From positions 1 through 64,000 of the forward strand of contig NZ_MLAM01000004.1 of NCBI RefSeq assembly GCF_002272825.1: a stretch of 64,000 bases of DNA, given 5' to 3'. The position numbers were made by a program, and so were the translations under genes. Source of the DNA: Helicobacter sp. 11S02596-1 (GTDB lineage: Bacteria; Campylobacterota; Campylobacteria; Campylobacterales; Helicobacteraceae). Under the pieces are notes generated by a model. The model was not told the DNA's origin, did no database searches, and saw nothing but the letters and a program-made list of their open reading frames with translations. Positions 1 through 10,380 of the stretch are shown one piece after another. Every line of letters starts with the position of its first letter. Position 1 is the first letter of the stretch.

Positions 1-255
1 GAATAACCCTGTGCTTTAGGAGCGAAGCGGGGATTTATTCCCTGCGTAGCGGTCTTCAGATTCACAACGTGAATCGAGTAAAAAATAGATGTAGCGGTCT
101 TCAGGTTTGTTCTTAACAAACCGAGTATAAACCTATAAAACTGGGTTGATGACCAGCGGTAGCTGGGAATAACCCCATACTTTAGGAACGTAGGGCAGTT
201 TAACTGCCCGCAGTGGTCTTCAGGTTTGTTTTTAAACAAACCGAGTAAAACATAG
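1..255 (+). repeat. Left cluster of multi-hairpin repeats (units B-C, C, A-B-C)
   Basis: This non-coding stretch upstream of hsdR is built from short perfect hairpins joined by conserved linkers. Hairpin B at 27-45 is followed by linker GTAGCGGTCTTCAG, hairpin C at 59-75, then CGAGTAAAAAATAGATG. A second hairpin C follows at 104-122. A full three-hairpin unit comes next: hairpin A about 143-175 (GGGTT... closing with AACCC, inner stem CCAGC/GCTGG), linker ATACTTTAGGAACGTA, hairpin B 193-209, linker with GGTCTTCAG, hairpin C 223-242, and CGAGTAAAACATAGATG. Bases 1-9 look like the 3' arm of a further hairpin A cut by the window edge. Stems differ between copies but each still pairs. The last linker ends at the first in-frame ATG of hsdR. 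Function unknown. Confidence 0.85.
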
Positions 256-273
256 ATGAAAAAGGATTTGAAA

Positions 274-3200
274 ATGATAGAACACACAGCACCTATTTTG
301 GAAACCCCAAATTTTATTATTCTTGATAAATACGAGCCCATAGAAAGTTTATCGGAGAGTTTTCAAAGTGAAGAAGATCTTGAAAAAGAGTTTATCAATG
401 ATCTCAAAAATCAAGGCTATGAATACCGCCCCGAGATCAGGACCCCCAAAGCCTTGCTAGATAATCTCAAAACCCAAATCGAAGCCTTGAATAATGTGCG
501 ATTTAATCCAAGCGAGTGGCAACGCTTCCTTGAAGAATTTCTGGATAAAGCCAGCGATGGCACGATAGAAAAAAGCCGTAAAATCCATAATAATTATATT
601 TGTGATTTTACCTTTGATGATGGGCGTTTGCAAAATATCTATCTGGTCGATAAAAAAACCATTGCCCGCAATAAAGTGCAAGTCATCAATCAGTTTGAAC
701 AAACCGGCGAACACACGAATCGCTATGATGTAACGATTTTGGTCAATGGCTTGCCACTAGCACAAATCGAGCTAAAACGCCGGGGCATTGCTATCAAAGA
801 AGCCTTTAACCAAGTCCATCGCTACAGCAAAGAAAGCTTTAATAGCGAAAGCTCGCTTTATAAATACCTGCAAGCCTTTATCATTTCTAATGGCACAGAC
901 ACTCGCTATTTTGCTAATACTACCAAGCGGGATAAAAATAGCTATGATTTTACGATGGAATGGGCGCGTGCGGATAATACGCCCATCAAAGATTTAAAAG
1001 ATTTTACCGCTACGTTTTTGCAAAAAAACACCTTATTAAATATTATTTTGACTTATGCGGTGCTTGATGTAGATGATAATTTGCTATTGATGCGCCCTTA
1101 TCAAATCGCTGCGACTGAGCGGATATTATGGAAGATAAAGAGTAGCTATAACGCCAAAAAATGGGCTGACATTCACGGCGGGGGGTTTATCTGGCACACC
1201 ACAGGATCAGGCAAAACGCTCACCAGCTTTAAAGCTGCTCGCCTGGCTACTGAGCTAGATTTTATCGATAAGGTTTTTTTCGTAGTCGATAGAAAAGATC
1301 TTGATTATCAAACGATGAAAGAATACCAGCGCTTTTCCCCCGATAGTGTCAATGGCTCAGATAGCACGGCGGGGCTAAAGAAAAATATCCAAAAAGATGA
1401 TAACAAAATCATCGTTACGACTATTCAAAAGCTTAATATTTTGATGAAAAGCGAGGCAGATTTGCCTATTTATGGCAAGCAAGTGGTGTTTATATTTGAT
1501 GAATGCCACCGCTCCCAATTTGGCGAGGCACAAAAAAACCTAAAGAAAAAATTCAAATATTATTATCAATTTGGCTTTACCGGCACGCCGATATTTCCCG
1601 AGAACGCATTGGGCACAGAAACCACAGCGAGCGTATTTGGCACAGAGTTGCATTCTTATGTGATCACTGATGCGATCCGAGATGATAAGGTTTTGAAATT
1701 TAAAGTCGATTACAACAACGTAAAAGCCAAATTTAAAAACGAAGAATCTGCTGATAATATTACCGAGCAAGATAAAGTAAAATTAAAGCTTACAGAAAAA
1801 GCACTATTGCATCCTGAGCGGGTTAAAGAAATTTCTCAATATATTTTGAGGCATTTTCATCAAAAAACCCATCGCCTCTATGGCAACACTGGCGGGTTTA
1901 ATGCGATGTTTGCGGTCAACTCAGTTGATGCGGCAAAGCTCTATTATGAAACGCTAAATAACCTGCAAAAACAACACCCCTACCCTGATAAACCCCCGCT
2001 TAAAATCGCGACTATTTTTTCCTTTGTTGCCAATGAAGACCAAGATGCTATCGGGGATATTGCTGATGAGACATTTGAACCCACAGCACTAGATTGCACA
2101 GCTAAAGAATTTTTGAGTAAAGCAATTGATGATTACAACGCATTATTTAAAACCAATTTTGGCGTCGATAGCAAAGAATTTCAAAATTATTATCGCGATC
2201 TTGCCAAAAAGGTAAAAGATAAAGAAGTGGATTTGCTTATCGTAGTAGGGATGTTTTTGACTGGCTTTGATGCACCCAGACTAAACACGCTATTTGTCGA
2301 TAAAAATTTGCGTTATCACGGGCTGATTCAGGCTTATTCACGCACCAATCGCATTTATGATGCAACCAAAACATTCGGCAATGTCGTAACATTCCGTGAT
2401 TTGGAAAAAGAAACCGCAACAGCGATTGAGCTATTTGGGAAAAGCAATACCAAAAATATGGTGCTAGAAAAAAGCTACCAAGAATATATGGAAGGCTTTA
2501 AAGATATTATTACTGGCGAGGCAAGGCGGGGATTTATCGAAGTAAACAAGGCTTTGGAGAGCCAATTTCCCAATCCAAGTGCGATTGAAACAGAAGCTGA
2601 TAAAAAGGGTTTTGTGAAATTATTTGGGGAGTATTTGCGTCTTGAAAATATTTTGCAAAATTATGATGAATTCAGTGCGCTTAAAAATGCACAAAATCTT
2701 GATACAAAAGACCCCAAAGCCTTAGAGGCATTCCAGGAGACTTATCAAATCGATAAAGAAAAAATCAAAGAATTGCAAGCAATCCCATTGCCTAGCGAGC
2801 GTAAATTGCAAGATTATAAATCCACGTATAACGACATCCGTGAAATGATTGTCCGGGGCAAAATAGATGGGGATAAAAGTGGTGGCAAAGATGAGCTGAT
2901 TACTTGGGGTGATATTGTTTTTGAAGTCGAGCTTTTGAAATCCCAAGAAATCAATCTGGATTATATTTTGGCATTGCTATTTAACCACAGCAAGAAAAGC
3001 CACGATAAAGAGGAGCTCATCAAGGAGGTGCGTCGCATTATCCGATCAAGCATTGGTAATCGGGCAAAAGAAAGCTTGCTAGTGGATTTTATTGAAGAGA
3101 TGGATTTTGAAGATATTCCTGATAAAGAAAGCTTGATTGAGGCGTTTTTCACCTATGCCCGCATAGAATATGACAAAGAAGAGCAAAATATCATTGATGA

Positions 3201-3405
3201 GCATAATCTCAAACCCGACCTAGCAAGGCGGTATATCGCACTATCGCTAAAACGTGGTTATCCGAGTGAATACGGCACTGATCTCAATGGTATCTTGCCA
3301 AAAATCAGCCCACTAAAACCAGAACATCGCACGCAAAAACAAAATGTTTTGCAAAAAATCACCGCATTTGTTGAAAAATTCAAAGATATTAATAATAGGG
3401 GCTAA
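274..3405 (+). CDS. hsdR: Type I restriction enzyme, R (HsdR) subunit
   Basis: This is the translocase/nuclease subunit that, with HsdM and HsdS, cleaves unmodified DNA after ATP-driven translocation. Its length, about 1040 residues, is normal for the family. An N-terminal nuclease core shows the PD-(D/E)xK signature around residues 155-172 (D of YDVTIL, then IELKR). The SF2 motor follows: Walker A in HTTGSGKT near 310, DECH near 410, and FGFTGTP near 438. An upstream in-frame ATG at 256 lies at the end of the preceding repeat and has no Shine-Dalgarno; ATG 274 has AAAGGA seven bases before it, so I chose 274. hsdM and hsdS are not in the window and presumably lie upstream beyond its edge. 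Confidence 0.95.
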   Translation: MIEHTAPILETPNFIILDKYEPIESLSESFQSEEDLEKEFINDLKNQGYEYRPEIRTPKALLDNLKTQIEALNNVRFNPSEWQRFLEEFLDKASDGTIEKSRKIHNNYICDFTFDDGRLQNIYLVDKKTIARNKVQVINQFEQTGEHTNRYDVTILVNGLPLAQIELKRRGIAIKEAFNQVHRYSKESFNSESSLYKYLQAFIISNGTDTRYFANTTKRDKNSYDFTMEWARADNTPIKDLKDFTATFLQKNTLLNIILTYAVLDVDDNLLLMRPYQIAATERILWKIKSSYNAKKWADIHGGGFIWHTTGSGKTLTSFKAARLATELDFIDKVFFVVDRKDLDYQTMKEYQRFSPDSVNGSDSTAGLKKNIQKDDNKIIVTTIQKLNILMKSEADLPIYGKQVVFIFDECHRSQFGEAQKNLKKKFKYYYQFGFTGTPIFPENALGTETTASVFGTELHSYVITDAIRDDKVLKFKVDYNNVKAKFKNEESADNITEQDKVKLKLTEKALLHPERVKEISQYILRHFHQKTHRLYGNTGGFNAMFAVNSVDAAKLYYETLNNLQKQHPYPDKPPLKIATIFSFVANEDQDAIGDIADETFEPTALDCTAKEFLSKAIDDYNALFKTNFGVDSKEFQNYYRDLAKKVKDKEVDLLIVVGMFLTGFDAPRLNTLFVDKNLRYHGLIQAYSRTNRIYDATKTFGNVVTFRDLEKETATAIELFGKSNTKNMVLEKSYQEYMEGFKDIITGEARRGFIEVNKALESQFPNPSAIETEADKKGFVKLFGEYLRLENILQNYDEFSALKNAQNLDTKDPKALEAFQETYQIDKEKIKELQAIPLPSERKLQDYKSTYNDIREMIVRGKIDGDKSGGKDELITWGDIVFEVELLKSQEINLDYILALLFNHSKKSHDKEELIKEVRRIIRSSIGNRAKESLLVDFIEEMDFEDIPDKESLIEAFFTYARIEYDKEEQNIIDEHNLKPDLARRYIALSLKRGYPSEYGTDLNGILPKISPLKPEHRTQKQNVLQKITAFVEKFKDINNRG

Positions 3406-3416
3406 AGAAGGGGTTT

Positions 3417-3962
3417 TTACCCCCAAACAAGTTGCATAAAATAATCATCCATCACATAGCCCGCCCCGATAGAAACCCTATCTTCCCGATAGATTGCAAA
3501 TCCTAGCTTTTTGTAAGCGTGCAGGGAGTTTGTGTTATGCTTATTGACACTTAGCCATATGCGTTCAATACCAGAAGTGTTAGCAAGTGCCTTGATATGG
3601 GATATCACAGCTTTACCAATACCTTGATGGCGGTGATTTTTTTGGATATAAAGTTTGCTTAAAAAAATGCTTTTAGGGCTTTGATTTGGCTCTAAACCCA
3701 TCTTATAGACCAATGCCGTATCGTCTTTTTTTGCGATGGCAAAATAGCCGGCTAGCGCATTGCCATTAAGAATGGAAAAATATTCATACCCCTGCTTGGT
3801 TTGTTGCTCGATCGCCTCAGTGCTTTGAAAGTTTTCTATCATATAGCGGATTTGTGCGAGTGAGAGGATAGTGGCATAATGCTCCTCCCAAATCTCTTTG
3901 GCAAGCAAAGCGATACGCTCAAAATCCGCTTTTGTTTTGGCTCGCTCAAATTCTATCATCAT
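3417..3962 (-). CDS. GNAT family N-acetyltransferase
   Basis: A protein of about 181 residues with the acetyl-CoA-binding motif A of the GNAT fold: a beta-4 segment (LSKLYIQKNHRHQGIGKA, near residue 100-120) containing the pyrophosphate loop Q-x-x-G-I-G, followed by the N-x-x-S-x-x-x-Y-x-K-x-G-F motif B region near 145-155. The substrate cannot be read from sequence. It may be a protein or small-molecule acetyltransferase. It converges with hsdR with only 11 bases between stops, where GGGGT/ACCCC can form a short hairpin. The start is ambiguous: TTG 3965, ATG 3962 and ATG 3959 run consecutively without a clear ribosome site. Confidence 0.85.
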   Translation of the reverse strand: MMIEFERAKTKADFERIALLAKEIWEEHYATILSLAQIRYMIENFQSTEAIEQQTKQGYEYFSILNGNALAGYFAIAKKDDTALVYKMGLEPNQSPKSIFLSKLYIQKNHRHQGIGKAVISHIKALANTSGIERIWLSVNKHNTNSLHAYKKLGFAIYREDRVSIGAGYVMDDYFMQLVWG

Positions 3963-3987
3963 CAATCACGCATTTTTGGCATAGCGA

Positions 3988-6414
3988 TTAACGCTTGAGC
4001 TCTTTTTCAAGCTTGGAAACAAGATTCCACGTTGCAATCACAGAATCAGGGTTTAAAGAAATCGAGTCGATCCCCTCACGCACCAAAAATTCTGCTATTT
4101 CAGGGTAATCGCTAGGGGCTTGCCCGCAAATCCCGCAATATTTGCCGTGTTTTTTACAAGCCCCAATCGCACGCTTAAACATCTCTAACATCGCAGGATT
4201 TCTCTCATCAAAAATATTACTCACCAGCTCCCCATCTCTATCTACGCCCAAAGTCAGCTGTGTGAGGTCATTAGAACCAATAGAGAACCCATCAAACATC
4301 GATAGAAAATCATCAGCTAAGATCACATTCACAGGAAGCTCGCACATCACATAGATTTCCAGCCCATTTTTGCCTGATTCCAGCCCATTTCTTCTCAAGA
4401 TCTCAAGCACCTTTTTGCCCTCTTCGGGTGTTCGCAAAAACGGAATCATCACTTTCATATTCGTTAGCCCCATCTCATCACGCACCATCGCTAATGCCTG
4501 ACATTCCCACTCAAAAGCCCCACGATAGAGGTCAGAATAATAACGGCTCGCCCCACGGAATCCCAACATCGGATTTTCTTCTTGGGGTTCGTAGGCAGTC
4601 CCGCCTATCATCCCGCGGTATTCGTTGGTTTTAAAATCGCTCGTGCGCACGATGACTGGGCGAGGATAAAACGCTGCAGCGATCATCCCCATACCCTCAG
4701 CGATTTTTTTGACAAAAAAGTCTTTGGGGCTTTCATAGCCAGCAATGAGCTTTTCGATCTGATCTTTATCTTTGATGTCTTTTTTGCCATTTTGCAAATC
4801 CAAAAGTGCGAGCGGGTGGGCTTTGATTTGATTAAGGACAATGAGTTCCATTCTGGCTAGCCCTACCCCGTGATTGGGGAGCTGGGAGAAGCCAAAAGCT
4901 TTTTCAGGATTGCCGACATTCATATAGATTTTTGTCTTGGTTTCCCCCATATTGGCTAGCTCGATACTCTCGACCTCATAGGGGTGTATCCCAGCATATA
5001 CGTAGCCCTCCTCACCCTCTGCACAAGAGACTGTGACCTCCATCCCGGTATAAAGCCTATCAGTCGCCCCCACTGCCCCCACGATGGCAGGCACGCCTAT
5101 TTCTCTGGCGACAATGGCTGCGTGGCAGGTGCGTCCCCCTCGATTGGTGATAACAGCAGCAGCTTTTTTCATCGCTGGTTCCCAGTCAGGATCGGTATTA
5201 TCTGTGACCAAAATCTCGCCCTCTTTGAATGTATTCATATGCTCGATGTCGTTGATAATCCGAACTTTTCCGGTCCCGATTTTCCCGCCGATGGCTTTTC
5301 CGGTGATGATGATTTCTTTTTTCTCATTGTTGTTTTGGAATCGGAATTTTTCGATCTTTTGCCCGCCACATTTTTTGATATTTTGACTCTGCACGGTTTC
5401 AGGGCGAGCCTGCACGATGAAAATCTCCCCGCTTTCGCCATCTTTTGCCCATTCCATATCCATTGGTCGGTATTCGCCGGCTTCTTTTGTGTAGTGTCTT
5501 TCGATGATGATAGCATAGCGGGCAAGGGTGAGGATGTCTTCATCGGTGATGGAGAATGTATGGAGCTCTTTTTGGGTGGTTTTGATGTTTTTTGTGGGGT
5601 GATCGCTCCCTTTGGGAGCATAGACCATTTTTTGGTGTTTGGTGCCAAGTTGGCGCTTGATGATGGGGCGTTTGCCTTGTTCTAGCGTAGGTTTGAATAC
5701 ATAAAACTCATCAGGATTGACCGTCCCACCGACGACATTTTCTCCTAATCCCCAGCTTGAAGTGATAAAAACAGCGTCTTTAAAGCCCGTTTCTGTATCG
5801 ATAGAAAACATCACGCCCGCACTGCCTTTGTCTGCACGCACCATTTTTTGCACCCCCACGCTCAAGGCGACTTTGAAATGATCAAACCCCCGTGAAGCCC
5901 GGTAACTCACCGCCCTATCGGTAAAAAGCGAAGCAAAGCACGATTTGATGTAATGGATTAGTTCGGTTTGTCCCTTTACGCTCAAATACGTATCTTGTTG
6001 CCCAGCAAACGAAGCATCTGGGAGATCTTCAGCTGTTGCTGAGCTACGGACTGCCACATCGGCTTCTTTCATACCATATTCATCGCTGAGTATTTTGTAA
6101 GCTTGAAAAATCTCATCCCTAAGGTCAGCAGGGAAAGGTGTGCCAAAAATAAGTTCGCGAATCTTTTTTGATCGGGTTTTTAAAACATCGATTTCGGTAA
6201 CATCGACACCATCGAGCAAATCGATTATCTTTTGTTTGATCCCCCCGCTTTCTAGCAGATACCAGTAAGCCTCGCTGGTGATGGCAAATCCATTGGGGAC
6301 TTTGATACCCACAGGCACGAGTTCTTGGAACATCTCGCCAATGCTAGCGTTCTTGCCACCCACCAGAGGGACATCCTTGTTGTTGAGTTCCTTGAAAAAC
6401 TTAATGTATTTCAT
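3988..6414 (-). CDS. ppsA: Phosphoenolpyruvate synthase
   Basis: Converts pyruvate, ATP and water to phosphoenolpyruvate, AMP and phosphate, the entry step of gluconeogenesis from pyruvate. The 808-residue length is typical. Domain order is canonical: N-terminal ATP-grasp-like domain ([11 protein letters not shown] near 18-28, [18 protein letters not shown] near 122-139), the swivelling phosphohistidine domain with catalytic His in GGRTCHAA near residue 430, and a C-terminal PEP/pyruvate TIM barrel containing GSNDLTQL and CGICGQAPS near the end. The start has AGGAGA eight bases upstream. A possible sigma-70 -10 (TATAAT, minus strand) lies at 6487-6492. Confidence 0.96.
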   Translation of the reverse strand: MKYIKFFKELNNKDVPLVGGKNASIGEMFQELVPVGIKVPNGFAITSEAYWYLLESGGIKQKIIDLLDGVDVTEIDVLKTRSKKIRELIFGTPFPADLRDEIFQAYKILSDEYGMKEADVAVRSSATAEDLPDASFAGQQDTYLSVKGQTELIHYIKSCFASLFTDRAVSYRASRGFDHFKVALSVGVQKMVRADKGSAGVMFSIDTETGFKDAVFITSSWGLGENVVGGTVNPDEFYVFKPTLEQGKRPIIKRQLGTKHQKMVYAPKGSDHPTKNIKTTQKELHTFSITDEDILTLARYAIIIERHYTKEAGEYRPMDMEWAKDGESGEIFIVQARPETVQSQNIKKCGGQKIEKFRFQNNNEKKEIIITGKAIGGKIGTGKVRIINDIEHMNTFKEGEILVTDNTDPDWEPAMKKAAAVITNRGGRTCHAAIVAREIGVPAIVGAVGATDRLYTGMEVTVSCAEGEEGYVYAGIHPYEVESIELANMGETKTKIYMNVGNPEKAFGFSQLPNHGVGLARMELIVLNQIKAHPLALLDLQNGKKDIKDKDQIEKLIAGYESPKDFFVKKIAEGMGMIAAAFYPRPVIVRTSDFKTNEYRGMIGGTAYEPQEENPMLGFRGASRYYSDLYRGAFEWECQALAMVRDEMGLTNMKVMIPFLRTPEEGKKVLEILRRNGLESGKNGLEIYVMCELPVNVILADDFLSMFDGFSIGSNDLTQLTLGVDRDGELVSNIFDERNPAMLEMFKRAIGACKKHGKYCGICGQAPSDYPEIAEFLVREGIDSISLNPDSVIATWNLVSKLEKELKR

Positions 6415-6593
6415 ATTCTTACGTTCTCCTAATCATCTGTTGTGCTTAGCATTTTAGTAGATAAATCTTTATTTGATACTTAGGAAATTATAAAATTTCA
6501 ATTTTTTTCTATTTTTTTTAGTTTGTGGGGGATTTTTGATAAAATGATTCTTTGGCAAAACTGCCAAAACTACCAATATTATGAGGAAAATTA
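6415..6593. promoter_or_regulatory. Divergent promoter region ppsA/purL
   Basis: This is a short AT-rich region between two divergent genes. On the minus strand TATAAT at 6487-6492 is suitably placed for ppsA. On the plus strand TGATAAAAT at about 6537-6545 is a plausible -10 for purL, whose Shine-Dalgarno (GAGGAAA) precedes the ATG at 6594. These are motif matches only. No operator or riboswitch is apparent. Confidence 0.4.
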
Positions 6594-8852
6594 ATGCCAA
6601 TAATCCCACCAATACAAGATATTTCTGAAGTGCTCAAAAATCACAAATTAAGCAAAGAAGATTATGAACAAATCAAAAAAATCTTATCCCGTGAGCCAAA
6701 TTTGCTTGAAATTGCCATATTTTCAGCGATGTGGAGCGAACATTGTAGTTATAAATCGAGCAAAAAATATTTGCGGGGCTTCCCCACAACTGCCCCGTGG
6801 GTCATCCAAGGACCGGGTGAGAATGCGGGTGTGATAGCTATTGGGCAAGGTTATGGAGCGGTTTTTAAGATCGAATCGCACAATCACCCGAGCTTCATCG
6901 AACCACACGCTGGGGCAGCTACAGGTGTGGGCGGGATTATGAGGGATATTTTTACGATGGGCGCACGTCCTGTGGCAAGCCTTGATTCGATCCGTTTTGG
7001 AGAAGCCTACAAAGATGATGCAATCGGCAAGTTGCATCGTTATTTGCTTCGTGGCGTGGTTGCTGGGATTGGGGATTATGGTAATTGTATGGGTGTGCCT
7101 ACGATTGGCGGGGAGAGTAGTTTTGAGGATTGTTACAATGGTAATATCCTCGTGAATGCCTTTACGCTCGGTATTGTAAAAGAAAGCGAGATATTTTATG
7201 GCAAGGCTAGCGGGATTGGCAATCCTGTGATTTATGTCGGTAGCAAAACCGGTGCAGACGGGCTTGGCGGGGCGGTGATGAGTAGTGATAGCTTCACACA
7301 AGATTCCAAATCCCTCCGCCCAACCGTGCAGATCGGCGATCCATTTAGCGAAAAACTCCTTTTAGAAGCGTGCTTGGAACTTTTCAAAAAGGATTTGATT
7401 GTCGGTATTCAGGATATGGGCGCTGCGGGGCTGACGAGCTCGAGCTTTGAGATGGCTGGGCGAAGCGGGAGCGGTATGGTGATGCACCTTGATAAAGTCC
7501 CGATGCGAGAATCTGGGCTAGGACCTTATGAATTGATGTTGAGTGAATCGCAAGAAAGGATGCTTATTTGTGCGAAAAAAGGCTGTGAAAAAGAGGTGAT
7601 GGCGATTTTCCAAAAATGGGAATTAGACGCAGAGATTATCGGTGAAGTAACTAACAGCGGGCATATGGAATTGTTTTGGCAGGGGGAGAAATGCGCAGAG
7701 ATTCCGATAGCACCTTTGAGTGAAAATGCCCCTGTTTTGGATAGAGAGGTCCAAAAACCTGCCTATCTTGGGACGCTCAATCAAAAATGCTTCATCCCCA
7801 CACAAGCAAGCCAGCAAGAGATTTTTGAAACCCTGCTAGGGAGCATTGAGGTTTGTGATAAAGGTTGGATTTATTCCCAATATGATGGGAGTGTGGGGAC
7901 AAATACGATTGTAGGGAGTGGGCGGGGCGATGCTAGCGTGATTCGGGTGAGGGAGAATGATTCTTTTTTGGCGATGAATGTTTATTGCAATCCCCGTTAT
8001 TGCTATCTTGATCCCAAAGAGGGTGCAAAGATTGCGGTGAGCACAGCAGGCAGGAATTGCGTGCTGCGGGGGGCAAAGGTTTTGGCGATTAGCGATTGTT
8101 TGAATTTTGGCAGTCCTGAAAATCCCGAAGTGATGTGGCAGTTTCAAGAGGCGTGCGCGGGTATCAAAGAGGCGTGCGAGATTCTCCAAACACCCGTAGT
8201 GAGCGGGAATGTATCGCTGTATAATCAAACCGATGGCAAAGATATTTATCCCACGCCTACCATCGTAGCTGTGGGGCTTATCCAAGATAAAATCATTGAG
8301 GCAGGTTTGAAGCAAACAGGCAATCAGATCGTGCTTTTGGGCGATGTGGGTCTTGATTTTGGGGGGAGCTTGATCCAAAAGATTTTTCAAGGTGAATGCA
8401 GTGGGAAAGCCCCCCAGATAGATCTCAAAAAAGAAGCGAGATTGTGGGCATTATTGCTGGAGGCTATTGCCGATGGTTTGGTGGTTTCTGCCAAAGATAT
8501 TGGCAAGGGCGGGCTTGGTATGGCACTGGCAAAAATGGCATTGCTGGGTGAAAAAGGCGTGCGTGTAAAAACTTCTTTTGATAAAAACAAAGGTATGAAC
8601 ACACCAAAAGAAATGATTTTTGCTGAATCGCAAAGTTGTATTGTTGTTGAGATTTCTCCGCAAAATCTTGTGCGCCTTAATGAATTAGCACAAATTTATC
8701 AGATTACAACCACCCTGCTTGGCGAGGTGTTGGACGCTAATGAGGGCATTGAAATCGATTTTATCAAGATGGGCTTACCCCGGGCAAAAGAAATATTTTT
8801 TAATAGCTTTCAAACAAAACTCCATCTCACGCCAGCACCCCATTTAGATTAA
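6594..8852 (+). CDS. purL: Phosphoribosylformylglycinamidine synthase subunit PurL
   Basis: Catalyses the ATP-dependent amidation of FGAR to FGAM in de novo purine synthesis. The 752-residue length is that of the small PurL type, which works with separate PurS and PurQ; neither is nearby. Visible family motifs include [18 protein letters not shown] near residues 43-60, the ATP/metal site [10 protein letters not shown] near 90, [14 protein letters not shown] near 112-125, and the second repeat with [10 protein letters not shown] near 535. H. pylori lacks this pathway, so the gene indicates a purine-prototrophic Helicobacter. lpxR follows after only 10 bases and is probably cotranscribed. Confidence 0.96.
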   Translation: MPIIPPIQDISEVLKNHKLSKEDYEQIKKILSREPNLLEIAIFSAMWSEHCSYKSSKKYLRGFPTTAPWVIQGPGENAGVIAIGQGYGAVFKIESHNHPSFIEPHAGAATGVGGIMRDIFTMGARPVASLDSIRFGEAYKDDAIGKLHRYLLRGVVAGIGDYGNCMGVPTIGGESSFEDCYNGNILVNAFTLGIVKESEIFYGKASGIGNPVIYVGSKTGADGLGGAVMSSDSFTQDSKSLRPTVQIGDPFSEKLLLEACLELFKKDLIVGIQDMGAAGLTSSSFEMAGRSGSGMVMHLDKVPMRESGLGPYELMLSESQERMLICAKKGCEKEVMAIFQKWELDAEIIGEVTNSGHMELFWQGEKCAEIPIAPLSENAPVLDREVQKPAYLGTLNQKCFIPTQASQQEIFETLLGSIEVCDKGWIYSQYDGSVGTNTIVGSGRGDASVIRVRENDSFLAMNVYCNPRYCYLDPKEGAKIAVSTAGRNCVLRGAKVLAISDCLNFGSPENPEVMWQFQEACAGIKEACEILQTPVVSGNVSLYNQTDGKDIYPTPTIVAVGLIQDKIIEAGLKQTGNQIVLLGDVGLDFGGSLIQKIFQGECSGKAPQIDLKKEARLWALLLEAIADGLVVSAKDIGKGGLGMALAKMALLGEKGVRVKTSFDKNKGMNTPKEMIFAESQSCIVVEISPQNLVRLNELAQIYQITTTLLGEVLDANEGIEIDFIKMGLPRAKEIFFNSFQTKLHLTPAPHLD

Positions 8853-8862
8853 GGAAAAAATA

Positions 8863-9873
8863 ATGAAAAAAATTGCTTCGGGGTTATTGTTGTGTTTTAC
8901 CCTTAGTTTTGCCAATGAAATCTGTGATACCGAATTGATACCCTACAAAAGGCAGTTTGTCAATCTGCTGAGCGAAAATGACGCCTATGCCGATCAATAC
9001 GTCGATAGGTATTACACCGCCGGGACAAGTCTTGGCTACACTTCTGCAGAATATAATTTTGACTGCGAGGATAAAGATTCCCCGATGGCTTGGAGTCGGT
9101 ATTTGAGCCTTCTAGGTGGTCTTAATCATAGCAAGATGACACGTTTTAGCGTTTCTTTGACACAAGATATTTATACCCCTTATTCCCGAGTTGCCCTGCC
9201 TGACCCCTCTGATCACCCGTATGCAGCCTATCTGCGATTAAATCTCGGCGTCCATCATCGTAGTGGGAGTGTTTTGGAAAGTATGGTTGTATCCATAGGG
9301 ATGGTCGGTCCCTCAGCACTCGGTTATGAAACTCAAAAACTCATCCATTATCTAACCAACAATCCTACATTCTATGGTTGGGGAAACCAACTCAAAAATG
9401 AATTTATTTTCAATCTCAACTACCAATTGATAAAAAAGATTTATTTATGGGATTCTAGATGGATTTCTTCTGATATTCTGCCCGGGCTTGATGTGAGTTT
9501 GGGGAATGCGGATACGCATTTTCAGATTGGCTCGCGTTGGCGTGTGGGCTACAATCTGGATTCTGATTTTGGTGTGGATAAAGTAAATTCGAGTTTTAGT
9601 GGTGGCGAGGCTTATAATGACAGATTCTCATTTTATGTTTTTGGTGGGATTTCTGGGCGTTATCAAGCGAGAAATATTTTTATACAGGGTAATAGTTTTG
9701 GTAGCCAGACCGGTTTGGATATGAAATATTTTGTTTATGATGGGGAGATTGGGTTGGCTTTTTTGTATCGAGGGATGCGATTTGCCTATACTTACACGCA
9801 TAGGAGCAAGACATTCCAAACCCAGCCCAAACCGCATAATTTTGGGAGTATTGAACTCAATATCGCTTTTTAA
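8863..9873 (+). CDS. lpxR: Lipid A 3'-O-deacylase, LpxR family outer-membrane beta-barrel
   Basis: A 336-residue protein with signal peptide (MKKIASGLLLCFTLSFA, cleavage before NEICD). It matches the LpxR (DUF2219) family, outer-membrane enzymes that remove the 3'-acyloxyacyl chains of lipid A. The family catalytic pattern is visible: SENDAY near residue 38-43, YYTAGTSLGYT near 49-59, and DHPYAAYLRLNLG near 107-119 carrying the conserved His. The C-terminus ends in aromatic Phe (ELNIAF), as for beta-barrels. Shine-Dalgarno AAGGA precedes the ATG. Deacylated lipid A is a known Helicobacter trait that dampens TLR4 signalling. It lies downstream of purL and directly abuts the next gene. Confidence 0.88.
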   Translation: MKKIASGLLLCFTLSFANEICDTELIPYKRQFVNLLSENDAYADQYVDRYYTAGTSLGYTSAEYNFDCEDKDSPMAWSRYLSLLGGLNHSKMTRFSVSLTQDIYTPYSRVALPDPSDHPYAAYLRLNLGVHHRSGSVLESMVVSIGMVGPSALGYETQKLIHYLTNNPTFYGWGNQLKNEFIFNLNYQLIKKIYLWDSRWISSDILPGLDVSLGNADTHFQIGSRWRVGYNLDSDFGVDKVNSSFSGGEAYNDRFSFYVFGGISGRYQARNIFIQGNSFGSQTGLDMKYFVYDGEIGLAFLYRGMRFAYTYTHRSKTFQTQPKPHNFGSIELNIAF

Positions 9874-10371
9874 ATGATGAAAAAAATATTATTAGCACTA
9901 TTGATTTTAAATTGCCAATTTTTTCTTATAAGTGCCGAAAATAGGGCTATCAAAGATGCAACTTTTTATCTCAAAAGAGAGAGTCAAACGCTTAAATCGT
10001 ATTACCAACAAGTGATCTTGCAATCCAAAAACGCCCAATACCCCGTTTTTAGAGGTAGAAAAATCATCGAACATTCCGTTTATAATGGGCTAACAAATGC
10101 ACAAAAAAATGCGCTCAAAGGCGAGTTGGTTTTGAGCTATTTTATACTTAGGGATTTTGTCAAGTATAGCCATCTCGGAGGGGTTGGCGTGGGCGGTGTT
10201 TTGGTTTCAGAGGCAAAAGACAAAAAGCCAAGAATGTTTTATCTCAAATTTGATGGGAGATATTTGAGCGATCTTGAATTTTTGGGAATGGGGAGCGAGC
10301 TTTATGCATATTGCGTGTTGCCTCATTTTAATCATTGTATTTTGCTTGGCATTGGGGAAGATTGGGGATAA
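9874..10371 (+). CDS. Secreted protein of unknown function
   Basis: I do not recognise this 165-residue protein. It begins with a signal peptide (hydrophobic core LLALLILNCQFFLI, likely cleavage after ISA). The mature part is mixed and basic and has a Gly/Val-rich patch (GGVGVGGV near 107-114) and two cysteines near the C-terminus. Its ATG immediately follows the lpxR stop (TAAATG), and a second ATG is the next codon, so translation is probably coupled to lpxR. A role in the envelope alongside LpxR is only an inference from position. Confidence 0.7.
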   Translation: MMKKILLALLILNCQFFLISAENRAIKDATFYLKRESQTLKSYYQQVILQSKNAQYPVFRGRKIIEHSVYNGLTNAQKNALKGELVLSYFILRDFVKYSHLGGVGVGGVLVSEAKDKKPRMFYLKFDGRYLSDLEFLGMGSELYAYCVLPHFNHCILLGIGEDWG

Positions 10372-10380
10372 ATATTATGG

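Noticed and set aside
1-255. CRISPR array
   Set aside because: The repeats are unevenly spaced, and the variable parts are themselves palindromes rather than unique spacers. No cas genes are present.
1-255. Integron attC sites
   Set aside because: Variable palindromes with conserved ends recall attC, but the RYYYAAC/GTTRRRY core sites are absent and no integrase is seen.
3400-3425. Bidirectional terminator between hsdR and the acetyltransferase
   Set aside because: GGGGT/ACCCC forms only a 5-bp stem and neither strand has a proper T-run next to it.
4984-5685. 233-codon plus-strand ORF inside ppsA
   Set aside because: It is an antisense shadow of the strongly conserved ppsA frame and has no family-like sequence.
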